Shown here: in pieces, positions 53,589-62,902 of the stretch | Layout of the letters: every line of letters begins with the position of its first letter | How positions within the stretch are numbered: position 1 is the first letter of the stretch | Origin: JACDHG01 sp963815295 | Lineage (GTDB): Bacteria > Actinomycetota > Actinomycetes > Propionibacteriales > Nocardioidaceae | Assembly (NCBI GenBank): GCA_963815295.1 | Contig: CAWFFZ010000003.1 | Location: 1-64,000 of the forward strand | Direction of reading: 5' to 3' | Length of the DNA stretch: 64,000 nt | The notes under the pieces: model-generated | Database searches by the model: none | Told to the model about the DNA's origin: nothing | Seen by the model: only the letters and a program-made list of their open reading frames with translations | Program-made: the position numbers and the translations under genes

Positions 53589-54368
53589 ATGAGACTGCTC
53601 TGCATCGACATTCGCAACACCCACACGACGTTCGGGGTCTACGACGGCGACGAGCTCCTCGAGACGTGGCAGGTCTCGACCGACCCGCGTCGCACGGCCG
53701 ACGAATGGGCGCTCTTGGTCATCGGGCTGGTCGAAGGCTGTTGCGCGGTGCGGAGTCTCGGCGGCGTCTGCGTCTCGTCGACGGTGCCGGTGGCGTTGCA
53801 TGAAGTGCGCGCGATGCTGGCCAGCGACCTCGACGACGTCCACGCCGTCGTGGTGGGGCCTGGGGTGAAGAGTGGCCTCCCAGTGCTCGTGGACAATCCA
53901 CGCGAGGTCGGGACAGACCGAGTGGCCAACGCGGTCGCTGCCGCGGCGCTCGTCGCGGGCCCGTGCATCGTGGTGGATTTCGAGACAGCGACGACGTTCG
54001 ACGTGATCGACGCCGACGGTCGGTATGTCGGCGGGGCCATCGCGCCCGGAGTGGAGACGTCGGTGGCGGCACTCCGCGCAGGCGGTGCCCAGTTGCGGCA
54101 GGTGGAGGTCGAACGTCCACGCTCTGTCATCGCCAAAAACACGATCGAGGCCCTGCAGTCGGGGGCAGTTTTCGGGTTTGCTGGCCAGGTCGAGGGAATG
54201 GTGGCGCGCATGGTCGCGGAGCTCGAGCTTGCACCCGGCGACGTCGAGGTGATCGCCACCGGCAACCTCGCCTCGGCCGTCATCGCCGAGTGTGAGGCGT
54301 TCACGCGACTCGAGCCCTCACTCACGCTTGACGGCCTACGGCTCATCTTCGAGCGCAACCACTCCTGA
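53589..54368 (+). CDS. coaX: Type III pantothenate kinase homologue with altered phosphate loops
   Basis: A 259-residue CoaX-family protein. The fold is preserved along its whole length and Asp 7, Asp 110 and Asp 130 are kept, but four conserved glycines are replaced: D-I-G-N-T is DIRNT (Arg 9), V-D-F-G-T-A is VDFETA (Glu 132), I-G-K-N-T is IAKNT (Ala 182) and A-T-G-G-L-A is ATGNLA (Asn 226). The first two lie in the ATP-phosphate loops. The enzyme may be inactive or changed in function. Located just after the panD remnant and 75 bp before lysS. Confidence 0.85.
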   Translation: MRLLCIDIRNTHTTFGVYDGDELLETWQVSTDPRRTADEWALLVIGLVEGCCAVRSLGGVCVSSTVPVALHEVRAMLASDLDDVHAVVVGPGVKSGLPVLVDNPREVGTDRVANAVAAAALVAGPCIVVDFETATTFDVIDADGRYVGGAIAPGVETSVAALRAGGAQLRQVEVERPRSVIAKNTIEALQSGAVFGFAGQVEGMVARMVAELELAPGDVEVIATGNLASAVIAECEAFTRLEPSLTLDGLRLIFERNHS

Positions 54369-54443
54369 GCCTCTCCCGCACCCTCGCCCTCGGCTCAGCG
54401 GTCGGCGAGGCGTGGGAAGCGGCGGATGCATTAGCCTCGGCTC

Positions 54444-55962
54444 CATGTCTGAGCCTTCCGACGATGTAGCGCAGCCGGCGCAGGTTGACGACCTGCCTGA
54501 GCAGATGCGGGTTCGCCGGGAGAAGCGTGACCGCCTCATCGAGACGGGCGTCAACCCCTACCCGATCACCGTGCCGCGCAGCCACACCCTGCGCCAGGTC
54601 GTCTCGGCGTACGACGCCGAGGCGCTGGGGCCGGATCACCGGACGGGCGACCACGTCGCGGTCACCGGTCGAGTCATCTTCCTGCGCAACACGGGCAAGC
54701 TCTGCTTCGCGCGACTGCGGGAGGGCGACGGGACCGAGCTGCAAGCGATGGTCTCCCTCAGCGACGTCGGAGACGAGGCTCTCGCCGACTTCAAGTCCTT
54801 CGTCGACATCGGAGACCTGATCGCTGTCCAGGGCGAGGTGATCACCAGTCGGCGCGGAGAGCTGTCCGTGCAGGGAGTCACCTGGCAAATGGTCGCGAAG
54901 ACGCTGCGTCCGCTACCCAACGAGCACAAGCCTCTGTCGGAGGAGGCCCGAGTACGGCTCCGATATGTCGACATGATCGTGCGCGATCACCCACGGTCGA
55001 TGGTCCGCACGAAGGCTGCCGTGTTGAAGTCGTTGCGGGCGACCCTGGACAGCCGGGAGTTTGTCGAGGTGGAGACGCCGGTGCTCCAGCTCACCAACGG
55101 TGGCGCGACCGCACGCCCCTTCGAGACTCAACTCAATGTGTTCGACCAGCGGATGGTCCTGCGGATCGCACTCGAGCTCGACTTGAAGAAGGCACTCGTC
55201 GGGGGCGTGGAGAACGTCTACGAGATCGGGCGCACATTCCGCAACGAAGGCATCGACTCGACTCACGCCGTGGAGTTCTCGATGCTCGAGGTGTACCAGG
55301 CCTATGGCGACTACGACACGATGGCCGAACTCGCCAAGGCACTGGTCGTGAATGCCGCCAGGGCGGCCGGATCAACGGTTGTTCGGGGGCGCGACGGCAG
55401 TGAGATCGATCTTGAGGCTGAATGGCGGGATGCGACGATCCTCGAGCTCGTCTCGGAGGCTCTTGGCGACGACATCACCCTGGAAACCCCGGTTGAGACG
55501 TTGCGCAAGTACGCCGACAAACATCAGGTGATTGTGCAACCCGACTCATCGGCCGCGGAGATTCTCGTCGAGCTGTTCGAAAAACTCGTCGAACACACGT
55601 TGATTACCCCCACATTTGTCCGAGATTATCCGGAGGCGATGAAGCCGCTAGCGAAGCCGCACCGCACCTCACCTGGCCTCAATGAAGCCTTTGATCTGAT
55701 CATCAACGGCGTCGAGCTTGCCGCTGCCTATTCAGAGATGAACGACCCTGTGATTCAACGCCAGCGGCTGATGGAGCAGTCTAAACTGGCGGCTGCCGGC
55801 GATTTGGAGGCAATGGAACTCGACGAGGATTTCCTACGTGCTCTGGAGTTCGGGATGCCTCCTGCCGGTGGGATCGGGATCGGGGTAGACCGGCTGATCG
55901 TGCTGCTCACCGGTGTCGGTATCCGCGAGTCGATCCTTTTTCCGACCATGCGACCGGAGTAA
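54444..55962 (+). CDS. lysS: Lysyl-tRNA synthetase, class II
   Basis: About 505 residues: N-terminal OB fold for the anticodon (about 60-165, FLRNTGKLCFARLREGDGTE), then the class II core with motif 2 TFRNEGIDSTHAVEF and motif 3 GGIGIGVDRLIVLLTG. The sequence follows the actinobacterial subtype (RIALELDLK instead of the more common RIAPELYLK). ATG 54444 is 8 nt after a TAGCCT -10 (54431-54436), indicating a leaderless mRNA; the longer open frame from 54292 overlaps coaX. Confidence 0.93.
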
Positions 55963-56016
55963 GCGTCAATTTCTTCGAATATGTGTTGTTCTCTCGCAAT
56001 GTGATTGCCGCACTGT

Positions 56017-56022
56017 TAGCGT
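56017..56022 (+). promoter_or_regulatory. Candidate -10 element of lsr2
   Basis: TAGCGT, about 45 bp before the lsr2 GTG, so unlike several neighbours this gene has a leader with a ribosome binding site (AAGGGAG). No strong -35 is seen. Confidence 0.4.
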
Positions 56023-56067
56023 GGTGGTCAGTCCCCTGGCCAATGTACGAATTGAAGGGAGCCTTCC

Positions 56068-56391
56068 GTGGCTCAGCGTGTTCATGTCGTTCTCGAAGAT
56101 GATTTGGACGGTTCGACCGGCGACGAAACCGTGACGTTCGGCCTCGATGGCGTCACCTACGAAATAGACCTGTCGGCAAAGAATGCTGCCAAGATGCGTG
56201 ACTCCCTCTCGAAGTATGTCGCCCACGCCCGTAAAGCACCGACGCGGGCGACGCGTCGGGCTGGTCGTCGCGGCTCAAGCGGTTCGAACGCCTCCGACAT
56301 TCGCGAATGGGCACGCGCAAACGGCTACCAGGTATCCGACCGCGGTCGGGTCTCCGCCGAGGTGCGCTCTGCCTACGAAGCTGCGCGCTGA
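56068..56391 (+). CDS. lsr2: Nucleoid-associated protein Lsr2
   Basis: A 107-residue H-NS-like DNA-bridging protein that silences AT-rich, often foreign DNA in actinobacteria. N-terminal dimerisation domain (QRVHVVLEDDLDGS...VTYEIDLS, about residues 3-60), a basic linker (RATRRAGRRG) and the C-terminal DNA-binding part with SDIREWARANGYQVSDRGRV, where the RGR is the AT-hook-like minor-groove motif. GTG 56068 has AAGGGAG 6 nt upstream. Confidence 0.96.
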   Translation: MAQRVHVVLEDDLDGSTGDETVTFGLDGVTYEIDLSAKNAAKMRDSLSKYVAHARKAPTRATRRAGRRGSSGSNASDIREWARANGYQVSDRGRVSAEVRSAYEAAR

Positions 56392-56427
56392 CCGGTAGAC
56401 AGGCGCTCCACGGCCACCTATCTCGAC

Positions 56428-56446
56428 GTTCGCTGTCGGCGAAAAC
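56428..56446. promoter_or_regulatory. ClgR-type operator upstream of clpC
   Basis: GTTCGC-TGTCG-GCGAAAAC fits the GTTCGC-N5-GCG palindrome bound by the ClgR activator at clp genes of actinobacteria. It is 139 bp upstream of the clpC ATG. A separate -10 TAGCAT (56548-56553) lies closer to the gene, so two promoters are possible. Confidence 0.6.
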
Positions 56447-56585
56447 CGGCCGCTGGCCTGCCCGGTACGGAACAACAGGGCAGGCGCGCTGGTTGTCACC
56501 TACAGCGCCAGTTGTTCACGCCTGCCTCGGCGGGCTTGTGTGCGGACTAGCATGGTGGACAGCGCACGACTGAGGAGCGAGAACT

Positions 56586-59093
56586 ATGTTCGAGAGGTTT
56601 ACCGACCGCGCACGCCGCGTTGTCGTCTTGGCACAAGAAGAAGCCAGGATGCTCAGCCACAACTACATCGGCACTGAACACATCCTGCTCGGCCTCATCC
56701 ACGAGGGCGAGGGAGTTGCAGCCAAGGCCCTCGAGAGCCTGAACATCTCGCTCGAAGCCGTCCGCGCACAGGTCGAGGAGATCATCGGCCAGGGCCCCCA
56801 AGCACCAAGCGGGCACATCCCATTCACGCCGCGCGCCAAGAAGGTGCTCGAGCTGAGCCTGCGCGAGGCTCTGCAGCTCGGTCACAACTACATCGGCACC
56901 GAGCACATCTTGCTCGGCCTTATTCGCGAGGGCGACGGTGTCGCCGCGCAGGTTCTGGTCAAGCTAGGTGCCGACCTCAACCGCGTCCGCCAACAGGTCA
57001 TCCAGCTGCTCAGCGGCTACCAGGGCAAGGAAACCGCGACCGCCGGCGCTCCCACCGAAGGCGCTCCCTCCTCGTCGCTGGTCCTCGACCAGTTCGGCCA
57101 GAACCTCACCCAGTCGGCCCGTGAGGGCAAGCTCGACCCCGTGATCGGACGCGACAAGGAAATCGAGCGCGTCATGCAGATCCTGTCTCGCCGCACCAAG
57201 AACAACCCGGTGCTCATCGGTGAGCCCGGCGTCGGCAAGACGTCGATCGTGGCGGGTCTGGCTCAGAGCATCGTCAAGGGCGATGTGCCCGAGACGCTCA
57301 AGGACAAGCAGATCTACACCCTCGACCTCGGTGCCCTCGTCGCCGGCTCTCGCTATCGCGGCGACTTTGAGGAGCGCCTCAAGAAGGTCCTCAAGGAAAT
57401 CCGCACCCGGGGCGACATCGTCTTGTTCATCGACGAGATCCACACCCTGGTCGGAGCCGGAGCCGCTGAGGGCGCCATTGACGCCGCCAGCATCCTCAAG
57501 CCGATGCTGGCGCGTGGCGAGCTACAGACGATCGGTGCCACCACGCTCGACGAGTACCGCAAGCACCTCGAGAAGGATGCCGCTCTCGAGCGGCGGTTCC
57601 AGCCGATCCAGGTGGCCGAGCCGTCGATCGCGCACACGATCGAGATGCTCAAGGGGCTGCGAGACCGTTATGAGGCGCATCACCGGGTGACCATCACCGA
57701 CGAGGCACTCGTGTCCGCGGCCACGCTTGCCGCTCGCTACATCTCCGATCGCTTCCTGCCCGATAAAGCCATCGACCTCATCGACGAGGCTGGGTCGCGG
57801 CTACGCATCCGTCGGATGACGGCGCCGCCAGACCTGCGTGAGTTCGACGAGAAGATCGCCGACGTCCGCCGCCGCAAGGAAGGCGCCATCGACGCGCAAG
57901 ACTTCGAGCTCGCCGCGTCGCTGCGTGACGAGGAGAAGAAGCTCATCGTCGCCAAGACCGAGCGCGAGAAGCAGTGGAAGGCCGGCGACATGGACGTCGT
58001 CGCTGAGGTCGACGAGGAGCTGATCGCCGAGGTGCTCGCCACGGCCACTGGCATTCCGATCGTCAAGCTCAGCGAGGCCGAGTCCACCAGGCTGCTCAAG
58101 ATGGAAGACGAGCTGCACAAGCGGGTCATCGGCCAGGACGAGGCGATCAAGGCCTTGTCGCGGGCGATCCGTCGTACGCGTGCCGGGCTCAAGGATCCGA
58201 AGCGCCCTGGTGGTTCGTTCATCTTCGCCGGTCCGTCTGGCGTCGGAAAGACTTGGTTGTCGAAGACGCTGGCGGAGTTCCTGTTCGGCGACGAAGATGC
58301 GTTGATTCAGCTCGACATGAGCGAGTTCTCCGAGAAGCACACCGTGTCACGCCTGTTCGGCTCGCCTCCGGGCTACGTCGGATACGAAGAGGGCGGTCAG
58401 CTCACCGAGAAGGTGCGCCGCAAGCCGTTCTCCGTGGTGCTGTTCGACGAGGTCGAGAAGGCCCACCCCGACATCTTCAACTCTCTGTTGCAGATCCTCG
58501 AGGAAGGCCGGCTCACCGACTCGCAGGGCCGAGTGATCGACTTCAAGAACACCGTCATCATCATGACGACCAACCTCGGCACAAGAGATATCGCCAAGGG
58601 GATGGCATTGGGCTTCAGCCAGTCGAGCGACGAGCAAGGGTCGTACGACCGGATGAAGGCGAAGGTCACCGACGAGCTGAAGCAGCACTTCCGTCCTGAG
58701 TTCCTCAACCGGGTCGACGAGATCATCGTCTTCCCGCCGCTGACGCAGGACGAGATCGTTCACATGGTCGACTACATGATCGACGCCGTCGAGATCCGGA
58801 TGAAGGACCGCGACATGGCGCTCGAGCTCACGCAGCCGGCAAAGGTGCTGCTTGCCACGCGCGGTTTCGACCCGGTGCTCGGTGCGCGGCCGCTCCGCCG
58901 CACCGTGCAGCGCGATATCGAGGACGTGCTCGCCGAGAAGATGTTGTACGGCGAGGTTGGCCCTGGACAGATCGTGCTGGTGGACGTCGAGGGCGAAGGC
59001 ACCGACGCGCACTTCATTTTCAAGGGCACTCCCAAAGCCCAGTTGCCAGACTCGCCACCGGTCGAAGAGGTTGTGCCACCGAGCAATACCTGA
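56586..59093 (+). CDS. clpC: ClpC AAA+ unfoldase
   Basis: An 835-residue Hsp100 unfoldase that feeds proteins to ClpP. Two Clp_N repeats (residues 1-145, each with HNYIGTEHILLGLI), first AAA module with Walker A GEPGVGKTS (about 213), a UVR-type middle region (DFELAASLRDEEKKL, about 440), second AAA module with GPSGVGKTW (about 547), the ClpP loop region and D2-small domain. GAGGAG lies 8 nt before the ATG. Preceded by a ClgR-like box; followed by a strong terminator. Confidence 0.97.
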   Translation: MFERFTDRARRVVVLAQEEARMLSHNYIGTEHILLGLIHEGEGVAAKALESLNISLEAVRAQVEEIIGQGPQAPSGHIPFTPRAKKVLELSLREALQLGHNYIGTEHILLGLIREGDGVAAQVLVKLGADLNRVRQQVIQLLSGYQGKETATAGAPTEGAPSSSLVLDQFGQNLTQSAREGKLDPVIGRDKEIERVMQILSRRTKNNPVLIGEPGVGKTSIVAGLAQSIVKGDVPETLKDKQIYTLDLGALVAGSRYRGDFEERLKKVLKEIRTRGDIVLFIDEIHTLVGAGAAEGAIDAASILKPMLARGELQTIGATTLDEYRKHLEKDAALERRFQPIQVAEPSIAHTIEMLKGLRDRYEAHHRVTITDEALVSAATLAARYISDRFLPDKAIDLIDEAGSRLRIRRMTAPPDLREFDEKIADVRRRKEGAIDAQDFELAASLRDEEKKLIVAKTEREKQWKAGDMDVVAEVDEELIAEVLATATGIPIVKLSEAESTRLLKMEDELHKRVIGQDEAIKALSRAIRRTRAGLKDPKRPGGSFIFAGPSGVGKTWLSKTLAEFLFGDEDALIQLDMSEFSEKHTVSRLFGSPPGYVGYEEGGQLTEKVRRKPFSVVLFDEVEKAHPDIFNSLLQILEEGRLTDSQGRVIDFKNTVIIMTTNLGTRDIAKGMALGFSQSSDEQGSYDRMKAKVTDELKQHFRPEFLNRVDEIIVFPPLTQDEIVHMVDYMIDAVEIRMKDRDMALELTQPAKVLLATRGFDPVLGARPLRRTVQRDIEDVLAEKMLYGEVGPGQIVLVDVEGEGTDAHFIFKGTPKAQLPDSPPVEEVVPPSNT

Positions 59094-59116
59094 CCTGAGC
59101 CTCTGAGGGAACACCG

Positions 59117-59148
59117 AGCCCGCCACGTGAAGACGTGGCGGGCTTTGT
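59117..59148 (+). terminator. Intrinsic terminator of clpC
   Basis: AGCCCGCCACGT-GAAG-ACGTGGCGGGCT, a perfect 12-bp stem with a 4-nt loop followed by TTTG, 23 bp after the clpC stop. The remaining gap to 59373 holds a possible -10 TACCTT (59298-59303) for the next gene and nothing else I recognise. Confidence 0.85.
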
Positions 59149-59373
59149 GCTGTGCATCGAGGGGTGTTGTCCGTCGCTGACGGGTGGCCACCCTCCTGAG
59201 AAGGGGCGGTTATCCCCTGGCGCCAGCCGCAGACAAGGCGCGGCCAGCCACGGGAAGTGTTCGGTCAGCTCCATGGGCCAGGGCGGCTGAATTTTCTACC
59301 TTCGAAGAGTCGGAAGGCCGGCAGCGGCAGACGGCATACCAATTCCCTTCGTTCGCAACTGAAAGGCAACACA

Positions 59374-61575
59374 ATGTCTCGCATTCTTTACCGGATCGGC
59401 CACTTTGCCGGTCGTCACCCATGGCGCATTCTTGCGACGTGGGTGCTGTTGGCCGTCACGGCGTTCATGCTCAACGGCTCGATTGGTGGACAGCCCGACG
59501 AGAGCTTCCGCCTTCCGGGTGCGGAGTCCCAACGCGCGGCCGACGCCATCGAAGACCGTTTCCCGCAGGAGACCCTCTTTACCTCGAACGTGATCTTCCA
59601 CGCCGAGGAAGGTCTCACCCAACCAGAGATCAAGGCCGCCGTGGCCGAGTCCGTCACCCAGCTGGCTGACGGAAACCATGTCATCGGAGTGAGTGACCCC
59701 TACGACCCCCGAGGCCCAACCCTGAGTGAGGACGGTACGACGGCGTTCGCAACCGTCGCCTACGACCAGGAGAAGCTCGGGCCTGAGGAGTTCGAGAACG
59801 CCGAGGCGGCAACCAAGGCCGCACACGACGCCGGTGTTCAGGTGGAGTACGACGGTGGGCTCGGCTACGCCAAGGGCGACGCTGAGCCAGGCAGCGAGAA
59901 GATCGGCATTCTGGTCGCCGTGATCGTGCTCGCCATCGCTTTCGGATCGCTCGTCGCGATGAGCTTGCCTATCATCGTGGCGCTGGTGGGAATCCTCATC
60001 GGTAGCAGCCTGATCGGCATCATGTCCGGCTTCATGGCCGTACCGCAGATCGCAAGCATCGTGGGCATGATGCTCGGCCTTGGTGTGGGGATCGACTACG
60101 CCCTGTTCATCTTGGCCAGGCACCGCCAGAACCTCGACTCCGGTATGTCGGTACCCATCGCTGTCGGGCGCGCCAACGCGACCGCCGGCTTGTCGGTCCT
60201 GTTTGCCGGCGTCACCGTGATAGTCGCTATCGCAGGCCTGCAGGTCTCCGGCATCCCGATGATGACGATGATGGGGTGGGCGTCGGCCGTGATGGTGGCC
60301 GTCACCATGGTTGCCGCGGTGACCCTGCTGCCCGCGCTTCTCGGGCTGGTGGGTCGACGCGTCAACAGCCTGCGCGTTCCGTTCATCAAGCAGAAGCCAG
60401 CCAACGACCCGCAGTCAAAGTCGGCGCGTTGGGCGGCAAAGGTTGTCGCGAAGCCGGTTCGCTACGGAGTCGTTGCCGCAGTCGTGCTCGGTGTGCTGGC
60501 TGCGCCGGTGTTCTCGATGCGACTCGCCTTCACCGACGCCGGGAACGACGCTCCGTCGACCACCACCCGCAAGGCGTACGACCTGATCGCCGAAGGCTAT
60601 GGCCCAGGCACCAACGGTCCTCTGCAAGTCGTTATCGACTCGCTGGACTCAGCTGACGGTGAAACCGTGGTTCAGGATGTCACCGCCGCACTCGAGCAGA
60701 CATCCGGAGTCGCCTCAGTCGAGCAGCCTGTGCTCAACAAGGAGAGGGACCTGGCGATCATCGGTGTCACACCGACGACGGCACCGCAGGACGCGGAGAC
60801 GTCGCAACTGCTGGAAAGGCTCCGTGAGGAAGTCCTGCCCGAAGCAATCGGTGACTCAAGCGCCGACGTGATGGTCACCGGATCCACTGCGATTACTGAC
60901 GACGTCTCGAGTCAGTTGCAGAAGCGGATGCTGTGGTTCCTCGGAGCAGTGATTGGTCTGTCGTTCATCGTGTTGATGATCGTCTTCCGATCGGTGCTGG
61001 TTCCGTTGAAGGCCGCGCTTCTCAACGTCCTCGGTGTCGGAGCGGCGTACGGCGTGCTCGTGGCCGTCTTCCAGTGGGGCTGGGGAGCAAGCTGGATCGG
61101 TGTCCACGACACGGTGCCGATCATGCCCATGGCACCGATGCTGATGTTCGCGATCCTGTTCGGACTGTCGATGGACTACGAAGTGTTCCTGCTGAGCCGG
61201 GTCCGCGAGCGTTACCTGCGGCACCTTGACCCCAACAGGGCCATCGTCGAGGGCGTCGGTTCTACGGCCAGGGTGATCACCAGCGCGGCTCTGATCATGA
61301 TCAGCGTCTTCGGAGCGTTCATCTTGTCGACAGACGTCGTCACGAAGATGTTCGGTGTCGGACTGGCGGTTGCAGTCCTGCTGGACGTCACCTTGGTTCG
61401 GATGGTGCTCGTCCCAGCAGCGATGAGCTTGCTCGGACACCGCGCCTGGTGGCTGCCGGCATGGCTCGACCGCCGCCTCCCGGCCATCGACCTCGAAGGC
61501 TCGGAGCACGAAGCCGAGATCGACGAGCTCGTCGAAACGGCCGAGGAAGAGGTCCGCGAGCCGGTCCTCGTCTAA
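59374..61575 (+). CDS. MMPL-family RND transporter
   Basis: A 733-residue transporter with twelve helices in the RND/MMPL arrangement: helix 1 (about residues 18-35), a first extracytoplasmic loop of about 150 residues, five helices, a second loop (about 395-520), and six more helices. The proton-relay region is GLGVGIDYALFILARHRQ (about 235-252), with the matching FGLSMDYEVFLLSRVRER (about 595-612); the paired Asp-Tyr motifs are conserved. Such proteins export lipids or hydrophobic compounds. GAAAGG precedes ATG 59374. The acidic C-terminus is typical. Confidence 0.92.
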   Translation: MSRILYRIGHFAGRHPWRILATWVLLAVTAFMLNGSIGGQPDESFRLPGAESQRAADAIEDRFPQETLFTSNVIFHAEEGLTQPEIKAAVAESVTQLADGNHVIGVSDPYDPRGPTLSEDGTTAFATVAYDQEKLGPEEFENAEAATKAAHDAGVQVEYDGGLGYAKGDAEPGSEKIGILVAVIVLAIAFGSLVAMSLPIIVALVGILIGSSLIGIMSGFMAVPQIASIVGMMLGLGVGIDYALFILARHRQNLDSGMSVPIAVGRANATAGLSVLFAGVTVIVAIAGLQVSGIPMMTMMGWASAVMVAVTMVAAVTLLPALLGLVGRRVNSLRVPFIKQKPANDPQSKSARWAAKVVAKPVRYGVVAAVVLGVLAAPVFSMRLAFTDAGNDAPSTTTRKAYDLIAEGYGPGTNGPLQVVIDSLDSADGETVVQDVTAALEQTSGVASVEQPVLNKERDLAIIGVTPTTAPQDAETSQLLERLREEVLPEAIGDSSADVMVTGSTAITDDVSSQLQKRMLWFLGAVIGLSFIVLMIVFRSVLVPLKAALLNVLGVGAAYGVLVAVFQWGWGASWIGVHDTVPIMPMAPMLMFAILFGLSMDYEVFLLSRVRERYLRHLDPNRAIVEGVGSTARVITSAALIMISVFGAFILSTDVVTKMFGVGLAVAVLLDVTLVRMVLVPAAMSLLGHRAWWLPAWLDRRLPAIDLEGSEHEAEIDELVETAEEEVREPVLV

Positions 61576-61583
61576 CCCCATAA

Positions 61584-61621
61584 CCCTGATGCGACCGGTC
61601 AGCCGACCGGTCGCATCAGGG
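61584..61621. terminator. Long perfect hairpin after the MMPL gene
   Basis: CCCTGATGCGACCGGTC-AGCC-GACCGGTCGCATCAGGG: a perfect 17-bp stem with a 4-nt loop, starting 8 bp after the MMPL stop. It lacks a T run on the plus strand (CTTCCCTCT), so it may act as a U-tract-less terminator or protect the 3' end. Confidence 0.75.
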
Positions 61622-61774
61622 CTTCCCTCTGACTACAGCTTCGGAGTTACCCACATGAGCACGACAGGAACGATGACCGCCGAGCCTCGGAGGGGGCTGG
61701 CCACACATAGTTGGGCGGGTAGCCCCCTGGTGGCCTCCGCCCGATCCGCGATGATTTCACCAGGAGGTTTGCCC

Positions 61775-62149
61775 GTGCCAGACGTACGAGTCTTGGTCGT
61801 CGACGATCAGGAGCCCTTCCGCCGCGCGATGGCCGCCGTCGCCGACGAGACAGACGGCTTCGTCGTCGTCGGCGCTGTGGCCTCCGGGGAGGAGTCGCTC
61901 AGCGCCGTGATCGAGCTTCAACCCGACCTGGTCCTGATGGACGTGAACCTGCCTGGCATTGACGGCATCGAGGCGACCCGGCGTATCCGGTCGGAGGCCA
62001 ATCGACCCGTGGTGTTCTTGCTCTCGACGTACGACGAGGACGAGTTCGACCACAGCGACTCTGGCGCAGCCTCCTATGTCCCGAAGGGTGGCTTCGGGCC
62101 GGAGCGGCTCGTCGAGGAGTGGGCGGCTGCAACGTCGAACGGCCAGTGA
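61775..62149 (+). CDS. Stand-alone response-regulator receiver domain
   Basis: A 124-residue CheY-like receiver without an output domain. The acidic pocket is VVDDQEPF (Asp 10 or 11), the phosphorylated Asp is in LMDVNLPGIDG (about residue 52), Ser/Thr in LLSTYD and Lys in YVPKGGF. GTG 61775 is preferred because a perfect AGGAGG lies 6 nt upstream; an in-frame ATG at 61752 would add seven to eight residues. No sensor kinase is next to it. It is convergent with a LuxR-type response regulator, 26 bp apart. Confidence 0.85.
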   Translation: MPDVRVLVVDDQEPFRRAMAAVADETDGFVVVGAVASGEESLSAVIELQPDLVLMDVNLPGIDGIEATRRIRSEANRPVVFLLSTYDEDEFDHSDSGAASYVPKGGFGPERLVEEWAAATSNGQ

Positions 62150-62175
62150 GGGATCGTCCGCGTGTCAAGGCCGGG

Positions 62176-62841
62176 TCAGCTCGTTGCCTCGAGGAAGGCA
62201 AGCACGGCCATCACGCGACGGTTGACCTCGCCTTCCTGGACGAGGCCTAGCTTCTGGAAAACCGAGCCGATGTGCTTCTCGACGGCCCGCTCGCTCATGA
62301 ACAAGGTCGAGGCGATGGTTGCGTTGCTTCGCCCGGTCGCCATCGCCTCCAGCACCGACCGCTCCTTCTCGGTAAGGCCGAGTAGTGGCGACCGTTCCTC
62401 GCTTGCCTTGCGTGCCATCAACCCCTCGATCACCTTGGGATCGAGGGCGGACCCGCCCCGAGCGACCTCATGGAGCGCACGCACGAGCTCGTCAAGCTGG
62501 CTCACCCGTTCCTTCAGCAGGTATCCGAGGCCGCTGACGCCGTTCGCGAGCAGCTCGAACGCGTAGTCCTCCTCGACGTACTGCGAGAGCACGACCACGC
62601 CGATCGACGGGTAGGTGGCCCGGATCTCCTTCGCGGCATCGATGCCTTCGGTCGTGAAGGTCGGCGGCATCCGGATGTCGGTCAACACGGCGTCAGGCTG
62701 GTGTGCCGCCACGGACTTGAGCAGTGACTGCGGGTCAGCGAGGGTTTCGATCAGGTCGATGTCATCGACCTCGGAGATCAGGGCCGCGACACCTTCACGA
62801 ACAAGGTAGTTGTCGTCAGCGAACACGACTCGCAGCGTCAT
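62176..62841 (-). CDS. NarL/FixJ-family response regulator
   Basis: A 221-residue two-domain regulator: receiver (VVFADDNYLVREG; phospho-Asp in LTDIRMPP, about residue 54; Lys in GYLLKERV) and C-terminal LuxR helix-turn-helix (LTEKERSVLEAMATGRSNATIASTLF..., about 150-210). ATG 62841 starts exactly at the receiver. The cognate kinase is not in the window. Confidence 0.92.
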   Translation of the reverse strand: MTLRVVFADDNYLVREGVAALISEVDDIDLIETLADPQSLLKSVAAHQPDAVLTDIRMPPTFTTEGIDAAKEIRATYPSIGVVVLSQYVEEDYAFELLANGVSGLGYLLKERVSQLDELVRALHEVARGGSALDPKVIEGLMARKASEERSPLLGLTEKERSVLEAMATGRSNATIASTLFMSERAVEKHIGSVFQKLGLVQEGEVNRRVMAVLAFLEATS

Positions 62842-62902
62842 GCGTCTGAGACTAGCGGTGACTGCGCTCGTCCAGCCGGTGCGATCGCAGCTATGCGCGC
62901 TG

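Noticed and set aside
54444..55962. LysS as a non-standard paralogue because of RIALELDLK and HAVEF
   Set aside because: These differences from the common LysS sequence agree with the actinobacterial subtype as I remember it, and motifs 2 and 3 are intact, so a normal LysS is the better call. Only the Val in HAVEF is slightly unusual.
61695..61774. N-terminal extension or leader peptide before the receiver protein
   Set aside because: An in-frame ATG exists at 61655, but a perfect AGGAGG directly before GTG 61775 and the conserved receiver start make the short form more likely.
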